Assembly (NCBI RefSeq): GCF_030344915.1
Contig: NZ_CP128233.1
Coordinates: 992,001 to 1,056,000, forward strand
Reading direction: 5' to 3'
DNA length: 64,000 nt
Source: Neopusillimonas aromaticivorans
Lineage (GTDB): Bacteria > Pseudomonadota > Gammaproteobacteria > Burkholderiales > Burkholderiaceae_B
In this document: positions 8,015-16,960 of the stretch, piece by piece
How the letters are laid out: the number at the start of each line of letters is the position of its first letter
How positions within the stretch are numbered: the stretch's first letter is position 1
The notes under the pieces: generated by a model
Seen by the model: only the letters and a program-made list of their open reading frames with translations
Databases searched by the model: none
Told to the model about the DNA's origin: nothing
Translations under genes and position numbers: made by a program

Positions 8015-9413
8015 TGGACTCCTCCGTCAACCAGTAATTGCGCGATGGATCCTGCGGTCGGGAAGCGGTGCGGTTGCATTCGTATATTCGGCCTTGCGGT
8101 GGGCGCAAGCGCCCGGGCCATCATGGAAGTCGCGAAGCGGGTGCCTATCGTTCAAGCGGCCTCGTGGGCCGGCATTGTTATCGGCGTGTTCCGCTTCGGG
8201 ACCGAACCCTTCGCCATGAGCAAGATGTTTCCGGCAATGCCTGATCGGGTGGAACGGTGAAGTGGCGGGTCAGGCGGCGAGCGGTTGCCGGCTGACGTGG
8301 TGTGCATCGAAGGGCTTGCCGTGGTGCTCCATTGCCCACAGCCGCCGCGCCAGCTTGTTGGCCAGCGCGCAGGCCGCCTTGTTGTGGCCGCGCTTGTCCT
8401 GCACGCCCAGCGCCCAGTGCCTGCAGCGGATCCAGCGGCTGGCCGCGTTTGTGCTTGAGCCGCGCGCCTTGCAACACCGCGCGGGCGCCGTGAATGAACA
8501 AGGTGCGCAGGTAGGCATCGCCTCGCTTGGTCATCCGCCCCAGCCGTCGCTGCTGGCCAGAGGAATGCTCGCGCGGGGTCAGGCCCAGCCACGCCGACAA
8601 CTGGCGACCGCTCCTGAACCGCGCCAGGTCGCCGGCACCGGCGCGCAGGGCCGTGGCGGTGAGCAGGCCCACTCCCGGCACGCGCTGGTAGCGCTGCACG
8701 GCGACATCGCGCTGCGCGTACTCGTCGAGCCGTTGTTCGATGGCCCGCATGTCTGCCTGGATGTGCAGCAGCCGCTGCAGCTGCTCGCCCAGGCTGTGCC
8801 GCAACGGCATCGGCAGATCGTTGTCGCCGTCCTCCAGCGCATCGCGCACTTGCGCCGACACCCGGGCCGCGCCCTGTGCGATGACGATGCCGAACTCGCG
8901 CAGCACGCCGCGCAGCAGATTGATCGTCGCCGTGCGCTCGCGCTTGAGGTGCTCACGCAACCGGTGCTGCGCCTGGATGGCCTGCTGCTCCGGCGTCTTC
9001 ACCGGCACGCTGGCGATGCCGCCGCAGCGGTCGGCCTCGAGGATGCCGGATGCATCGTTGCGATCGGTCTTGTTGCCACGCACGTAAGGGCGCACGTCGC
9101 TGGCCGGCAGCAGCCGCACCGCGTGCCCCTGCCGCACGAAGCGCCGCGCCCAGTGGTGCGCGCTGCCGCAGGCTTCCATCACGATCCGCAGCGGCGGTCG
9201 CTGCTCGAACGCGCGGGCAAACGCCCGCCGCGTCAGCCGTTTCCGTTCGATCACCCGACCCTGGCCATCGGCAAATGCCAGCTCGAATACGTCTTTTGCA
9301 AGATCAACCGCAACGGTCGTAGCATGCATGGCGGACTCCTCTCGTGATCCCGTGTCCTGATGGAAATATCAGTCTGGCTCCCGAAGCCGTGTGGGCGATG
9401 CGGGAGGAGTCCA
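8015..9413 (-). mobile_element. IS1111-type (IS110 family) element in the attC site of the OXA cassette
   Basis: Perfect 11-bp inverted repeats, TGGACTCCTCC at 8015-8025 and GGAGGAGTCCA at 9403-9413, enclose one transposase gene. The left flank (GGCTAACAAGTCGTATA) is the start of the OXA attC. The right flank (TTCCATCACTCAAGGTCGC to CTCCAACG) is the rest of that attC. This is the habit of the IS1111-attC subgroup, which targets folded or double-stranded cassette recombination sites. No target duplication is evident, as usual for IS110 relatives. The 240 bases between the left repeat and the transposase stop contain no convincing gene. Confidence 0.88.
8270..9329 (-). CDS. IS110/IS1111-family transposase (frameshifted near the C-terminus)
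   Basis: The N-terminal DEDD RuvC-like domain starts MHATTVAVDLAKDVFELAF, and NKTDRNDA is clear. The C-terminal Transposase_20 helix-hairpin-helix region follows (VPGVGLLTATAL, FRSGRQLSAWLGL). A one-base indel between about 8412 and 8435 throws the last 60 residues out of frame. The proper tail, ending KLARRLWAMEHHGKPFDAHH and stopping at 8270, is open in the neighbouring frame. As printed, the frame would instead run on past 8200. Confidence 0.88.
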
Positions 9414-9520
9414 TTCCATCACTCAAGGTCGCTCCCTGCGGTCGCTGGACAGTCCCAGTCGGCGCATGCTTCGCATTTTATGCGCCGCCTGTGCCTGCCC
9501 CTTAGCTCCAACGATATATC

Positions 9521-9868
9521 ATGAAAGGCTGGCTTTTTCTTGTTATCGCAATAGTTGGCGAAGTAATCGCAACATCCGCATTAAAATCTAGCGAGGGCTT
9601 TACTAAGCTTGCCCCTTCCGCCGTTGTCATAATCGGTTATGGCATCGCATTTTATTTTCTTTCTCTGGTTCTGAAATCCATCCCTGTCGGTGTTGCTTAT
9701 GCAGTCTGGTCGGGACTCGGCGTCGTCATAATTACAGCCATTGCCTGGTTGCTTCATGGGCAAAAGCTTGATGCGTGGGGCTTTGTAGGTATGGGGCTCA
9801 TAATTGCTGCCTTTTTGCTCGCCCGATCCCCATCGTGGAAGTCGCTGCGGAGGCCGACGCCATGGTGA
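9521..9868 (+). CDS. qacEdelta1: QacE-delta-1 small multidrug exporter, first copy
   Basis: 115 residues with four hydrophobic segments of the small multidrug resistance family, ending in the 3'-CS-typical tail LARSPSWKSLRRPTPW that replaces the native C-terminus. It exports quaternary ammonium compounds weakly. In this copy the 101 bases normally between the cassette boundary and ATATATCATG, including the GGGAG ribosome site, are missing. The OXA attC end (CTCCAACG, to 9513) is joined directly to ATATATC. Translation should therefore be poor. The last 7 bases overlap sul1. Confidence 0.93.
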   Translation: MKGWLFLVIAIVGEVIATSALKSSEGFTKLAPSAVVIIGYGIAFYFLSLVLKSIPVGVAYAVWSGLGVVIITAIAWLLHGQKLDAWGFVGMGLIIAAFLLARSPSWKSLRRPTPW

Positions 9869-10791
9869 CGGTGTTCGGCATTCTGAATCTCACCGAGGAC
9901 TCCTTCTTCGATGAGAGCCGGCGGCTAGACCCCGCCGGCGCTGTCACCGCGGCGATCGAAATGCTGCGAGTCGGATCAGACGTCGTGGATGTCGGACCGG
10001 CCGCCAGCCATCCGGACGCGAGGCCTGTATCGCCGGCCGATGAGATCAGACGTATTGCGCCGCTCTTAGACGCCCTGTCCGATCAGATGCACCGTGTTTC
10101 AATCGACAGCTTCCAACCGGAAACCCAGCGCTATGCGCTCAAGCGCGGCGTGGGCTACCTGAACGATATCCAAGGATTTCCTGACCCTGCGCTCTATCCC
10201 GATATTGCTGAGGCGGACTGCAGGCTGGTGGTTATGCACTCAGCGCAGCGGGATGGCATCGCCACCCGCACCGGTCACCTTCGACCCGAAGACGCGCTCG
10301 ACGAGATTGTGCGGTTCTTCGAGGCGCGGGTTTCCGCCTTGCGACGGAGCGGGGTCGCTGCCGACCGGCTCATCCTCGATCCGGGGATGGACCAGCGCCG
10401 CGAGCATCATATCGAACAGCGCGACGCCACGCGCAACAGGGACGGCCGAATCTTCTACCGGCGCAACCTTCTCGCCATCCTGCGGGAGCGCGAGGTAGCC
10501 GGCGTCGGATCGGATATGGCTTTGAGTAAGGGCCTGCCGTTCCGCGCCGCCACGGACGGCGAGAGCGTCAGCGGCAAGTTTACCGGAACCGTGCATCTAT
10601 CGAGCGGCAAGTTCGCCGTGGTCGAGAAATCCCATGAGTTCACCCTTGTCCCGTGGCGGCCGATCATCGACCGCCAACTCGGCCGCGAGGTTATGGGCAT
10701 CGTGCAGGGCGGGTCGGTGTCGTGGCAGTTAGGGCGGCAGAGGGGCTGGAACGCTGAGTGCGCCCATGCCGCATTGCGAAGCAAAAGATAA
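9862..10791 (+). pseudogene. sul1: Truncated sul1 fused in frame to a relaxase C-terminal remnant
   Basis: The first 176 codons are identical to the intact sul1 at 21109 and stop at LILDPGM (base 10389). From there the frame continues into sequence starting DQRREHHIEQRDATRNRDGR and ending VSWQLGRQRG. It resembles the C-terminal DUF3363-type region of VirD2/TraI-like relaxases. The dihydropteroate synthase fold lacks its C-terminal third, so sulfonamide resistance is not expected from this copy. The same truncated-sul1/floR junction is known from SGI1. The relaxase tail is repeated after floR (12281-12397). Confidence 0.85.
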
Positions 10792-10831
10792 TCGGATAAA
10801 ATGTAGCAATTCATATTCGTAAGCGTGGAGT

Positions 10832-10925
10832 AATCAGATGGGAAATTCCAAGTCAGCAGACAAGTAAGCCGCAACAACCAGTATTGTTGTTGCGGCGCTC
10901 TGTAAGGCTAGTCTCATCTGATTGC
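10832..10925 (+). promoter_or_regulatory. Putative floR translational attenuator with 9-residue leader peptide
   Basis: A leader frame ATG 10838 to TAA 10867 encodes MGNSKSADK, very like the MSTSKNADK leader of the inducible cmlA gene. It is followed at once by a perfect 10-bp stem, GCCGCAACAA (10868-10877) with TTGTTGCGGC (10887-10896). In addition, AATCAGATG at the leader start (10832-10840) is complementary to CATCTGATT (10915-10923) further down. Ribosome stalling by phenicol could switch these pairings and expose the floR start. The role is inferred by analogy with cmlA. Confidence 0.6.
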
Positions 10926-10973
10926 TGACGAGCAGACGTCGCCCGGTATTCCTTAATCGAGGGTTGATTCGTC

Positions 10974-12187
10974 ATGACCACCACACGCCCCGCGTGGGCC
11001 TATACGCTGCCGGCAGCACTGCTGCTGATGGCTCCTTTCGACATCCTCGCTTCACTGGCGATGGATATTTATCTCCCTGTCGTTCCAGCGATGCCCGGCA
11101 TCCTGAACACGACGCCCGCTATGATCCAACTCACGTTGAGCCTCTATATGGTGATGCTCGGCGTGGGCCAGGTGATTTTTGGTCCGCTCTCAGACAGAAT
11201 CGGGCGACGGCCAATTCTACTTGCGGGCGCAACGGCTTTCGTCATTGCGTCTCTGGGAGCAGCTTGGTCTTCAACTGCACCGGCCTTTGTCGCTTTCCGT
11301 CTACTTCAAGCAGTGGGCGCGTCGGCCATGCTGGTGGCGACGTTCGCGACGGTTCGCGACGTTTATGCCAACCGTCCTGAGGGTGTCGTCATCTACGGCC
11401 TTTTCAGTTCGATGCTGGCGTTCGTGCCTGCGCTCGGCCCTATCGCCGGAGTATTGATCGGCGAGTTCTTGGGATGGCAGGCGATATTCATTACTTTGGC
11501 TATACTGGCGATGCTCGCACTCCTAAATGCGGGTTTCAGGTGGCACGAAACCCGCCCTCTGGATCAAGTCAAGACGCGCCGATCTGTCTTGCCGATCTTC
11601 GCGAGTCCGGCTTTTGGGTTTACACTGTCGGCTTTAGCGCCGGTATGGGCACCTACTTCGTCTTCTTCTCGACGGCTCCCCGTGTGCTCATAGGCCAAGC
11701 GGAATATTCCGAGATCGGATTCAGCTTTGCCTTCGCCACTGTCGCGCTTGTAATGATCGTGACAACCCGTTTCGCGAAGTCCTTTGTCGCCAGATGGGGC
11801 ATCGCAGGATGCGTGGCGCGTGGGATGGCGTTGCTTGTTTGCGGAGCGGTCCTGTTGGGGATCGGCGAACTTTACGGCTCGCCGTCATTCCTCACCTTCA
11901 TCCTACCGATGTGGGTTGTCGCGGTCGGTATTGTCTTCACGGTGTCCGTTACCGCGAACGGCGCTTTGGCAGAGTTCGACGACATCGCGGGATCAGCGGT
12001 CGCGTTCTACTTCTGCGTTCAAAGCCTGATAGTCAGCATTGTCGGGACATTGGCGGTGGCACTTTTAAACGGTGACACAGCGTGGCCCGTGATCTGTTAC
12101 GCCACGGCGATGGCGGTACTGGTTTCGTTGGGGCTGGTGCTCCTTCGGCTCCGTGGGGCTGCCACCGAGAAGTCGCCAGTCGTCTAA
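10974..12187 (+). CDS. floR: Florfenicol/chloramphenicol exporter FloR (one-base frameshift)
   Basis: Major facilitator superfamily drug:proton antiporter of the 12-helix DHA1 type that expels chloramphenicol and florfenicol. The sequence from MTTTRPAWAYTLPAALL to AATEKSPVV matches FloR (404 residues), including the motif GPLSDRIGRRP. A T run at 11610-11613 has four bases where five are needed (SPAF then WVYTVG), so the protein is split near residue 213; 1214 bases are open against 1215 expected. This is likely a base-calling loss. Flanked on both sides by relaxase C-terminal remnants. Confidence 0.95.
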
Positions 12188-12280
12188 CCGACGACTGGTA
12201 GCAGGCCCGCTCCGATGCGGCGCACTAACCATCGAAACCTCGTGAATGTCGGTATCCTGTCTGGCAGGATACCGCTCATT

Positions 12281-12397
12281 TCCCTTGTCCCGTGGCGGCC
12301 GGTCATCGACCGCCAGCTCGGCCGTGAGGTCATGGGCATCGTGCAAAGCGGATCGGTGTCGTGGCAGTTGGGGCGGCAAAGGGGCATAAGCCTCTAA
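12281..12397 (+). pseudogene. Relaxase C-terminal remnant, second copy after floR
   Basis: Encodes LVPWRPVIDRQLGREVMG and VSWQLGRQRGISL, ending in TAA. It is about 90% identical in DNA to 10649-10743 before floR. The two form a direct repeat around the floR unit, consistent with floR having been picked up from a mobilisable plasmid next to a relaxase gene. No function is expected. Confidence 0.7.
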
Positions 12398-13020
12398 TCT
12401 GTTGTAGATGAACGCAGCCGCTCGAAACCAGCGATGAGGCTGTCGAGTCCGAAGTTGAACGCAGCATCCATGCCGTCTGTTTCCAACTCGTGAAACAGAT
12501 CGTGCAGGAAGGACGACGGTGCTTGCTCGGACACATCTGGCCTGTCCGGAACTCTCTCATCGGCATCAGATGCCTGCTGCTCGAGAACGGAACCGACCAC
12601 ATAGTGACTGACCGCCCGGAGCGCCCAAACGGCGCGCTTCGGACAAAAGCCCTCCGCGCAGAGAAAGCGTATTTGCGTCTCGGCGGTGCCAAAATTCGGT
12701 TCTGTCGGTCGAGTGCCGGCATGGATACGCGCGCCGTCCCGATAAGAGAGCAACGCCGTTCTGAAGCTCAGGGCATTCTCTTTCAGGAACACCCGCCAGT
12801 CCTCATTCTCTTCGGGTAGCGAGCGGGTATGGCGTTCCGCCAGCATCGCCTCGGCGAGCGCATCAAGCAGCGCTCGCTTGTTCTGGAAATGCCAGTAAAG
12901 CGCAGGCTGCTGAACCTTGAGGCGTTCAGCGAGCTTCCGCGTCGTCAGGCTGTCCATGCCAACCTCGTTCAACAGCTCTAGCGCCGCCGCGATCACGGTG
13001 CCCTTGTCCAGTTTGGTCAT
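12394..13020 (-). CDS. tetR(G): Tetracycline repressor TetR(G)
   Basis: 208 residues. The N-terminal helix-turn-helix is SLTTRKLAERLKVQQPALYWHF, and the C-terminal drug-binding TetR_C domain keeps the conserved histidine and glutamate region. It represses itself and tet(G) by binding the two operators at 13049-13091 until tetracycline-Mg binds. Frame intact. It is divergent from tet(G), as in all classical tet modules. Its stop overlaps the end of the relaxase remnant by a few bases. Confidence 0.96.
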   Translation of the reverse strand: MTKLDKGTVIAAALELLNEVGMDSLTTRKLAERLKVQQPALYWHFQNKRALLDALAEAMLAERHTRSLPEENEDWRVFLKENALSFRTALLSYRDGARIHAGTRPTEPNFGTAETQIRFLCAEGFCPKRAVWALRAVSHYVVGSVLEQQASDADERVPDRPDVSEQAPSSFLHDLFHELETDGMDAAFNFGLDSLIAGFERLRSSTTD

Positions 13021-13048
13021 TCACGTTCCTTCGCCAGTGCTTGACAAT

Positions 13049-13091
13049 TTATCACCGATAAGTTATATTTCCATCTCCTTATCGTTGATAA
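13049..13091. promoter_or_regulatory. Two tet operators between tetR(G) and tet(G)
   Basis: Two palindromes of the form TTATC-NNN-GATAA, at 13049-13061 (spacer ACC) and 13079-13091 (spacer GTT). They match the TetR operator core and lie between the divergent starts. TTGACA at 13041-13046 may be part of the tet(G) promoter. Confidence 0.85.
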
Positions 13092-13123
13092 AGTCGCTCC
13101 ATTGAGCGGCGCTGGAGTTTCAG

Positions 13124-14298
13124 GTGCGCAGCTCTGCCATCATTGCCCTGCTGATCGTGGGTCTTGACGCCATGGGTCTCGGCCTCATCATGCCCGTCCT
13201 TCCGACGCTTCTGCGTGAGCTTGTGCCAGCAGAGCAGGTCGCTGGACACTATGGTGCCTTGCTGTCGCTCTATGCATTGATGCAGGTCGTCTTCGCGCCC
13301 ATGCTTGGACAGCTTTCGGATTCTTACGGTCGGCGTCCGGTACTTCTGGCTTCTCTTGCAGGAGCCGCAGTCGATTACACGATTATGGCATCAGCGCCGG
13401 TCTTATGGGTGCTCTATATCGGCCGACTCGTGTCCGGCGTCACGGGCGCAACCGGAGCTGTAGCAGCCTCAACCATTGCCGATTCGACGGGGAAGGTTCT
13501 CGCGCACGCTGGTTCGGCTACATGGGGGCCTGTTATGGGGCGGGCATGATTGCCGGGCCAGCACTTGGTGGCATGCTCGGTGGTATCTCTGCTCATGCCC
13601 CGTTTATCGCCGCCGCCCTTCTCAACGGGTTCGCGTTCCTGCTTGCCTGCATTTTCCTCAAGGAGACTCATCACAGCCATGGCGGGACCGGAAAGCCGGT
13701 TCGCATCAAACCATTCGTTCTGTTACGGCTGGATGATGCATTGCGCGGGCTAGGTGCGCTTTTCGCAGTTTTCTTCATTATTCAACTGATCGGCCAAGTG
13801 CCTGCAGCCCTATGGGTCATATATGGCGAGGACCGTTTTCAGTGGAACACCGCGACCGTTGGTTTGTCGCTCGCGGCGTTTGGGGCAACACATGCGATCT
13901 TCCAAGCGTTTGTTACCGGCCCGCTTTCAAGCCGGCTTGGAGAGCGGCGCACGCTGCTGTTTGGCATGGCTGCGGATGCGACTGGCTTCGTTCTTCTGGC
14001 TTTTGCCACGCAGGGATGGATGGTGTTCCCGATTCTGTTGCTGCTTGCCGCCGGGGGTGTTGGCATGCCGGCCTTGCAGGCAATGCTCTCAAACAATGTC
14101 AGCAGTAACAAGCAAGGGGCTTTGCAAGGAACGCTAACGAGCCTCACCAATCTAAGCTCTATCGCAGGACCGCTTGGCTTCACAGCACTCTATTCTGCCA
14201 CCGCCGGGGCATGGAACGGTTGGGTTTGGATTGTCGGCGCGATCCTCTATTTAATATGTCTGCCAATACTACGCAGACCATTCGCAACTTCATTGTGA
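13124..14298 (+). CDS. tet(G): Tetracycline efflux protein Tet(G) (one-base frameshift)
   Basis: Twelve-helix tetracycline-Mg/proton antiporter of the major facilitator superfamily, 391 residues, starting with GTG (MRSSAIIALLIVGLD). Motif A, GQLSDSYGRRPVLL, is present. Near 13491 a G run has four bases instead of five (ADSTGEGSRARWFG is expected). The frame shifts after about residue 123, and the rest reads from 13405 in the next frame; 1175 bases are open against 1176 expected. Probably a sequencing loss, since the rest is perfectly preserved. Confidence 0.95.
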
Positions 14299-14387
14299 TT
14301 TAGTCATGGCGATTTGGCATGCGTAGACTTAGGAGAAATGACGGATTAAATCTGTTGAGCAATCATCTCCTTTCGGGGCGAGTGCCA

Positions 14388-15110
14388 ATGATGACCTTAG
14401 TTCACACTCTCGCTGTCGCCGAATATCTCAACTTCCGTCACGCCGCCAACGCGCTCGGCGTTGCACAGTCCAGCGTCAGCGCCCGCGTGAAGGCACTGGA
14501 AGAAGACCTCGGCATCCTCTTGTTCGAGCGTCATGCGCGCGGCGTTCGGCTGACCGAGGCCGGACGCCATTTCGTCGAGCGGATAGCCGTAGGTATTGAC
14601 CAACTCGACCATGCGGTGAAAACCGCCGGCATGGCGGCAGCCGGAGAAAGCGGCCGGCTTCGTATCGGTATCCATGCCCTGATTCCGCATAGCTTCCTCG
14701 CAAAGCTGATCGGCCAATACCGCAAGGATTACCCCGATGTTGAAGTCGAGATCGCCGAAGGCCCGGCCCGTGAAGCGGTGGTGCAGCTTCGCGCCGGCAG
14801 GTTGGACGTGGCGTTCGTCGCGGGCACGCCCCAACCACCCGACTGCCATTCCCGTCGCACATGGACCGAACCGCTCTTGGCGGTGCTACCGGAACGGCAT
14901 CCGCTCGCCAAGCGGTCAGCCGTCACATGGCCCGATTTGGCAGGCGAGACGTTCCTTGCGTATAGGAAGTTCAAACGCCCTTTTCGGGCAGTCTGCTGGG
15001 TAGGCGGCGGTCGCGCAAGCCCCGTTTTGGGCACGGATCGGACGTCTGTGAGTGGGATTTCGGCATCGCGGGGCCACGCAGCGGCGTTGTCAGCAGCCAT
15101 GCTTCGCTGA
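14388..15110 (+). pseudogene. LysR-type regulator, truncated by the ISCR3 unit
   Basis: The N-terminal LysR helix-turn-helix is intact (LNFRHAANALGVAQSSVSARVKALEEDLGILLFERHARG), as is the first part of the substrate-binding domain. Family similarity ends near GETFL (about base 14958). The remaining 50 codons do not resemble the family and belong to the ISCR3 end region. This is the open frame called orf1 next to tet(G) in SGI1. The start at 14388 is preferred over the upstream 14319 because the LysR domain begins right after it. Regulatory function is unlikely without the complete effector domain. Confidence 0.8.
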
Positions 15111-15201
15111 TTCCCGACAGCGGGCCGAGCGCCGCCCTGCGGATCGTGGCCGCATCGGCTCGGATTCCGGTTTCGCCGTCGGCTGTGCAGCCGGCAGATC
15201 G

Positions 15202-16734
15202 TCACGCGGCTTGCACTGGCGGCGCGCGCGCTGCGGGCCTGTAGTGCGCTTCTTCCCGCGCGCCGTGCTTCTCGAAGTGGGCGAGGATGGCGCGGATGGC
15301 GGTGGGTTCCTCGATGCTGGCGACGATCCGCACGGTGCCACCGCAGTGGACGCAGGCGGTGACGTCGATGGAAAAGACCCGCTTGAGCCGTTGCGCCCAG
15401 CTCATCGCACGGCGCTTCTCCTCGGGGCTGCGCGGCGCGTCGTGGGCGCTGACGTCCACTGGCGCCGCATCGCCCGCAGGCCGCTTGCCGCGCCCCGAGG
15501 GCGTCAGCTGCGCACGCAGGTTTGCATTCGGGGCGAATACGCCGTGGAAGCGGGTGAGATGCGCGCGAGGTGGCGGGACCAGCGCCGCCAGCTTGGCGAT
15601 GAAATCCACCGGATCCCATTCCACATGCGTGGTGCCATTGCGCCACGGGGTCTTGAGCTGGTAACGCACCCTGCCCTGGAGCGCTATCGACAGCCGCTTC
15701 TCGCTGATCGCCGGGCGCGTGATGTAGCGGCACAGCTTTTCCAGCTTGTGGCTTTCGTGTGCTTCGGCCGCCACGCCGGCATGCAGTGAGAAGCCGCCGA
15801 CCTTGCCGGCTTCGCCCTCCAGCGAACCGGCGTCACCGGGCAGCGTTTGCAGCGTGACGACCTTGCAGCCAGCGTCGCGGCCGGTGGCGATGCGGTAGGT
15901 GATCGAACTCATCCGCAGCCCATCCATGCTGTCGTCGCCTGCAGCGCTGTCTGCCAGGAAGGCCGATTCGCCCTCCCCTTCGAGCCAGCCTTTGCGCGTC
16001 AGGTGCCGACACACCCGGTGCGCGATGGTAGCTGCCAGCTGGGTCAACTGCGCGGTGGTGGGCGCACGGGCGCGGTGCAGGCGCAGTTCGCGCCGCGGCA
16101 GCTCGGTGGCTTCCACGTACACGCCGTCGAGCCACAGCATGTGGAAGTGGATGTTCAGGTTCAGCGCGCTGCCGAAACGCTGGATCAGCGTCACCGCGCC
16201 GCACTGGGCGCTGGCGCGGTCGATGCCGGCTTGATCGGCCAACCAGCCGGCGATCACGCGCTGCACGATGCCCAGCACCGGGCCAATGGCTTCTGGCTTG
16301 CTGGCGAACAGGAAACGCAAGGGGTACGGAAAGCTCAGCACCCATTGCCGCACAGGCCGCGGGCCGAACACCTCCTCGACCAGGTGCCGCGCACTCTCGG
16401 CCATGCGTCGCGCGCCGCAACTCGGGCAGAACCCGCGCTTCTTGCAGGAGAAGGCCACCAGCCTCTCTGCACGGCAGTGCTCGCACACCACCCGCAGGAA
16501 GCCGTGCTCGAGTACGCCGCAACGCAGGTAGGCATCGAACGCCTCGCGGACATACCCGGGCAGCGAGCGGCCCTCCGCTTCGATCCGTGCAATGAAGTCC
16601 GGGTAGTGCGCCTCTACCAACGCGTACAGCAGCGTGCGCTCGGGCGCGTGGCGCGCGTACCGCGAACCGGTGTGGGCGGACGGCAGTGGCGCGCATCCCG
16701 CGGCTTGCCGCCGGGATGTGGCGAGGCGCGGCAC
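15202..16734 (-). CDS. rcr3: ISCR3 rolling-circle transposase (IS91 family)
   Basis: 510 residues. The N-terminal zinc-binding region is rich in cysteine (CEHCRAERLVAFSC, GFCPSCGARRMAE). The HUH-type catalytic region follows (LNLNIHFHMLWLDGVY), and then the conserved tyrosines of the Y2 transposase domain (SHKLEKLCRYITRP, GRVRYQLKTPWRNG, THVEWDPVDFIAKL). A second zinc ribbon near the C-terminus reads CVHCGG. IS91/ISCR proteins move DNA by rolling-circle transposition and can drag neighbouring genes, which explains how tet(G), floR and a piece of groEL were brought together. Frame intact. Confidence 0.92.
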   Translation of the reverse strand: MPRLATSRRQAAGCAPLPSAHTGSRYARHAPERTLLYALVEAHYPDFIARIEAEGRSLPGYVREAFDAYLRCGVLEHGFLRVVCEHCRAERLVAFSCKKRGFCPSCGARRMAESARHLVEEVFGPRPVRQWVLSFPYPLRFLFASKPEAIGPVLGIVQRVIAGWLADQAGIDRASAQCGAVTLIQRFGSALNLNIHFHMLWLDGVYVEATELPRRELRLHRARAPTTAQLTQLAATIAHRVCRHLTRKGWLEGEGESAFLADSAAGDDSMDGLRMSSITYRIATGRDAGCKVVTLQTLPGDAGSLEGEAGKVGGFSLHAGVAAEAHESHKLEKLCRYITRPAISEKRLSIALQGRVRYQLKTPWRNGTTHVEWDPVDFIAKLAALVPPPRAHLTRFHGVFAPNANLRAQLTPSGRGKRPAGDAAPVDVSAHDAPRSPEEKRRAMSWAQRLKRVFSIDVTACVHCGGTVRIVASIEEPTAIRAILAHFEKHGAREEAHYRPAARAPPVQAA

Positions 16735-16841
16735 GCAGCGCTCCGGTGCGGGGACGGCTGCTCAGTGTTGCGCCTGTGTTCGCACGTTCGTATCGGTGCG
16801 TTCTGATCTTCGCGTCAGACATTGCCGCGGCGCGGGCACAA

Positions 16842-16868
16842 CAAAAAGCCCGGCATCGCTGCCGGGCT
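16842..16868 (-). terminator. Rho-independent terminator of the former groEL gene
   Basis: On the minus strand AGCCCGGCA and TGCCGGGCT form a 9-bp stem with a short loop, followed by TTTTT. It lies about 100 bases after the groEL fragment's stop, as expected for the end of a groESL operon, and was carried along with it. Confidence 0.8.
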
Positions 16869-16960
16869 CCGGCCCCGTCCTTGGGGCCTTGATGTCGGGT
16901 CGTTGCCGGGATCGGACCGCGCTGGCGCGGTCCGGTTCCCTGACGACCGGGCCAACCGGA

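Noticed and set aside
8038..8260. Two short plus-strand frames left of the IS1111 transposase
   Set aside because: They lie between the IS terminal repeat and the transposase stop, have no family resemblance, and overlap the frameshifted transposase tail.
8262..9347. A 361-codon plus-strand frame opposite the IS1111 transposase
   Set aside because: It is the GC-rich antisense shadow of a recognised transposase and has no domain of its own.
15833..16822. Long alternative frames on both strands over the ISCR3 transposase
   Set aside because: The 510-codon frame has the zinc fingers, HUH and Y2 motifs of ISCR proteins; the other frames are composition-driven shadows.
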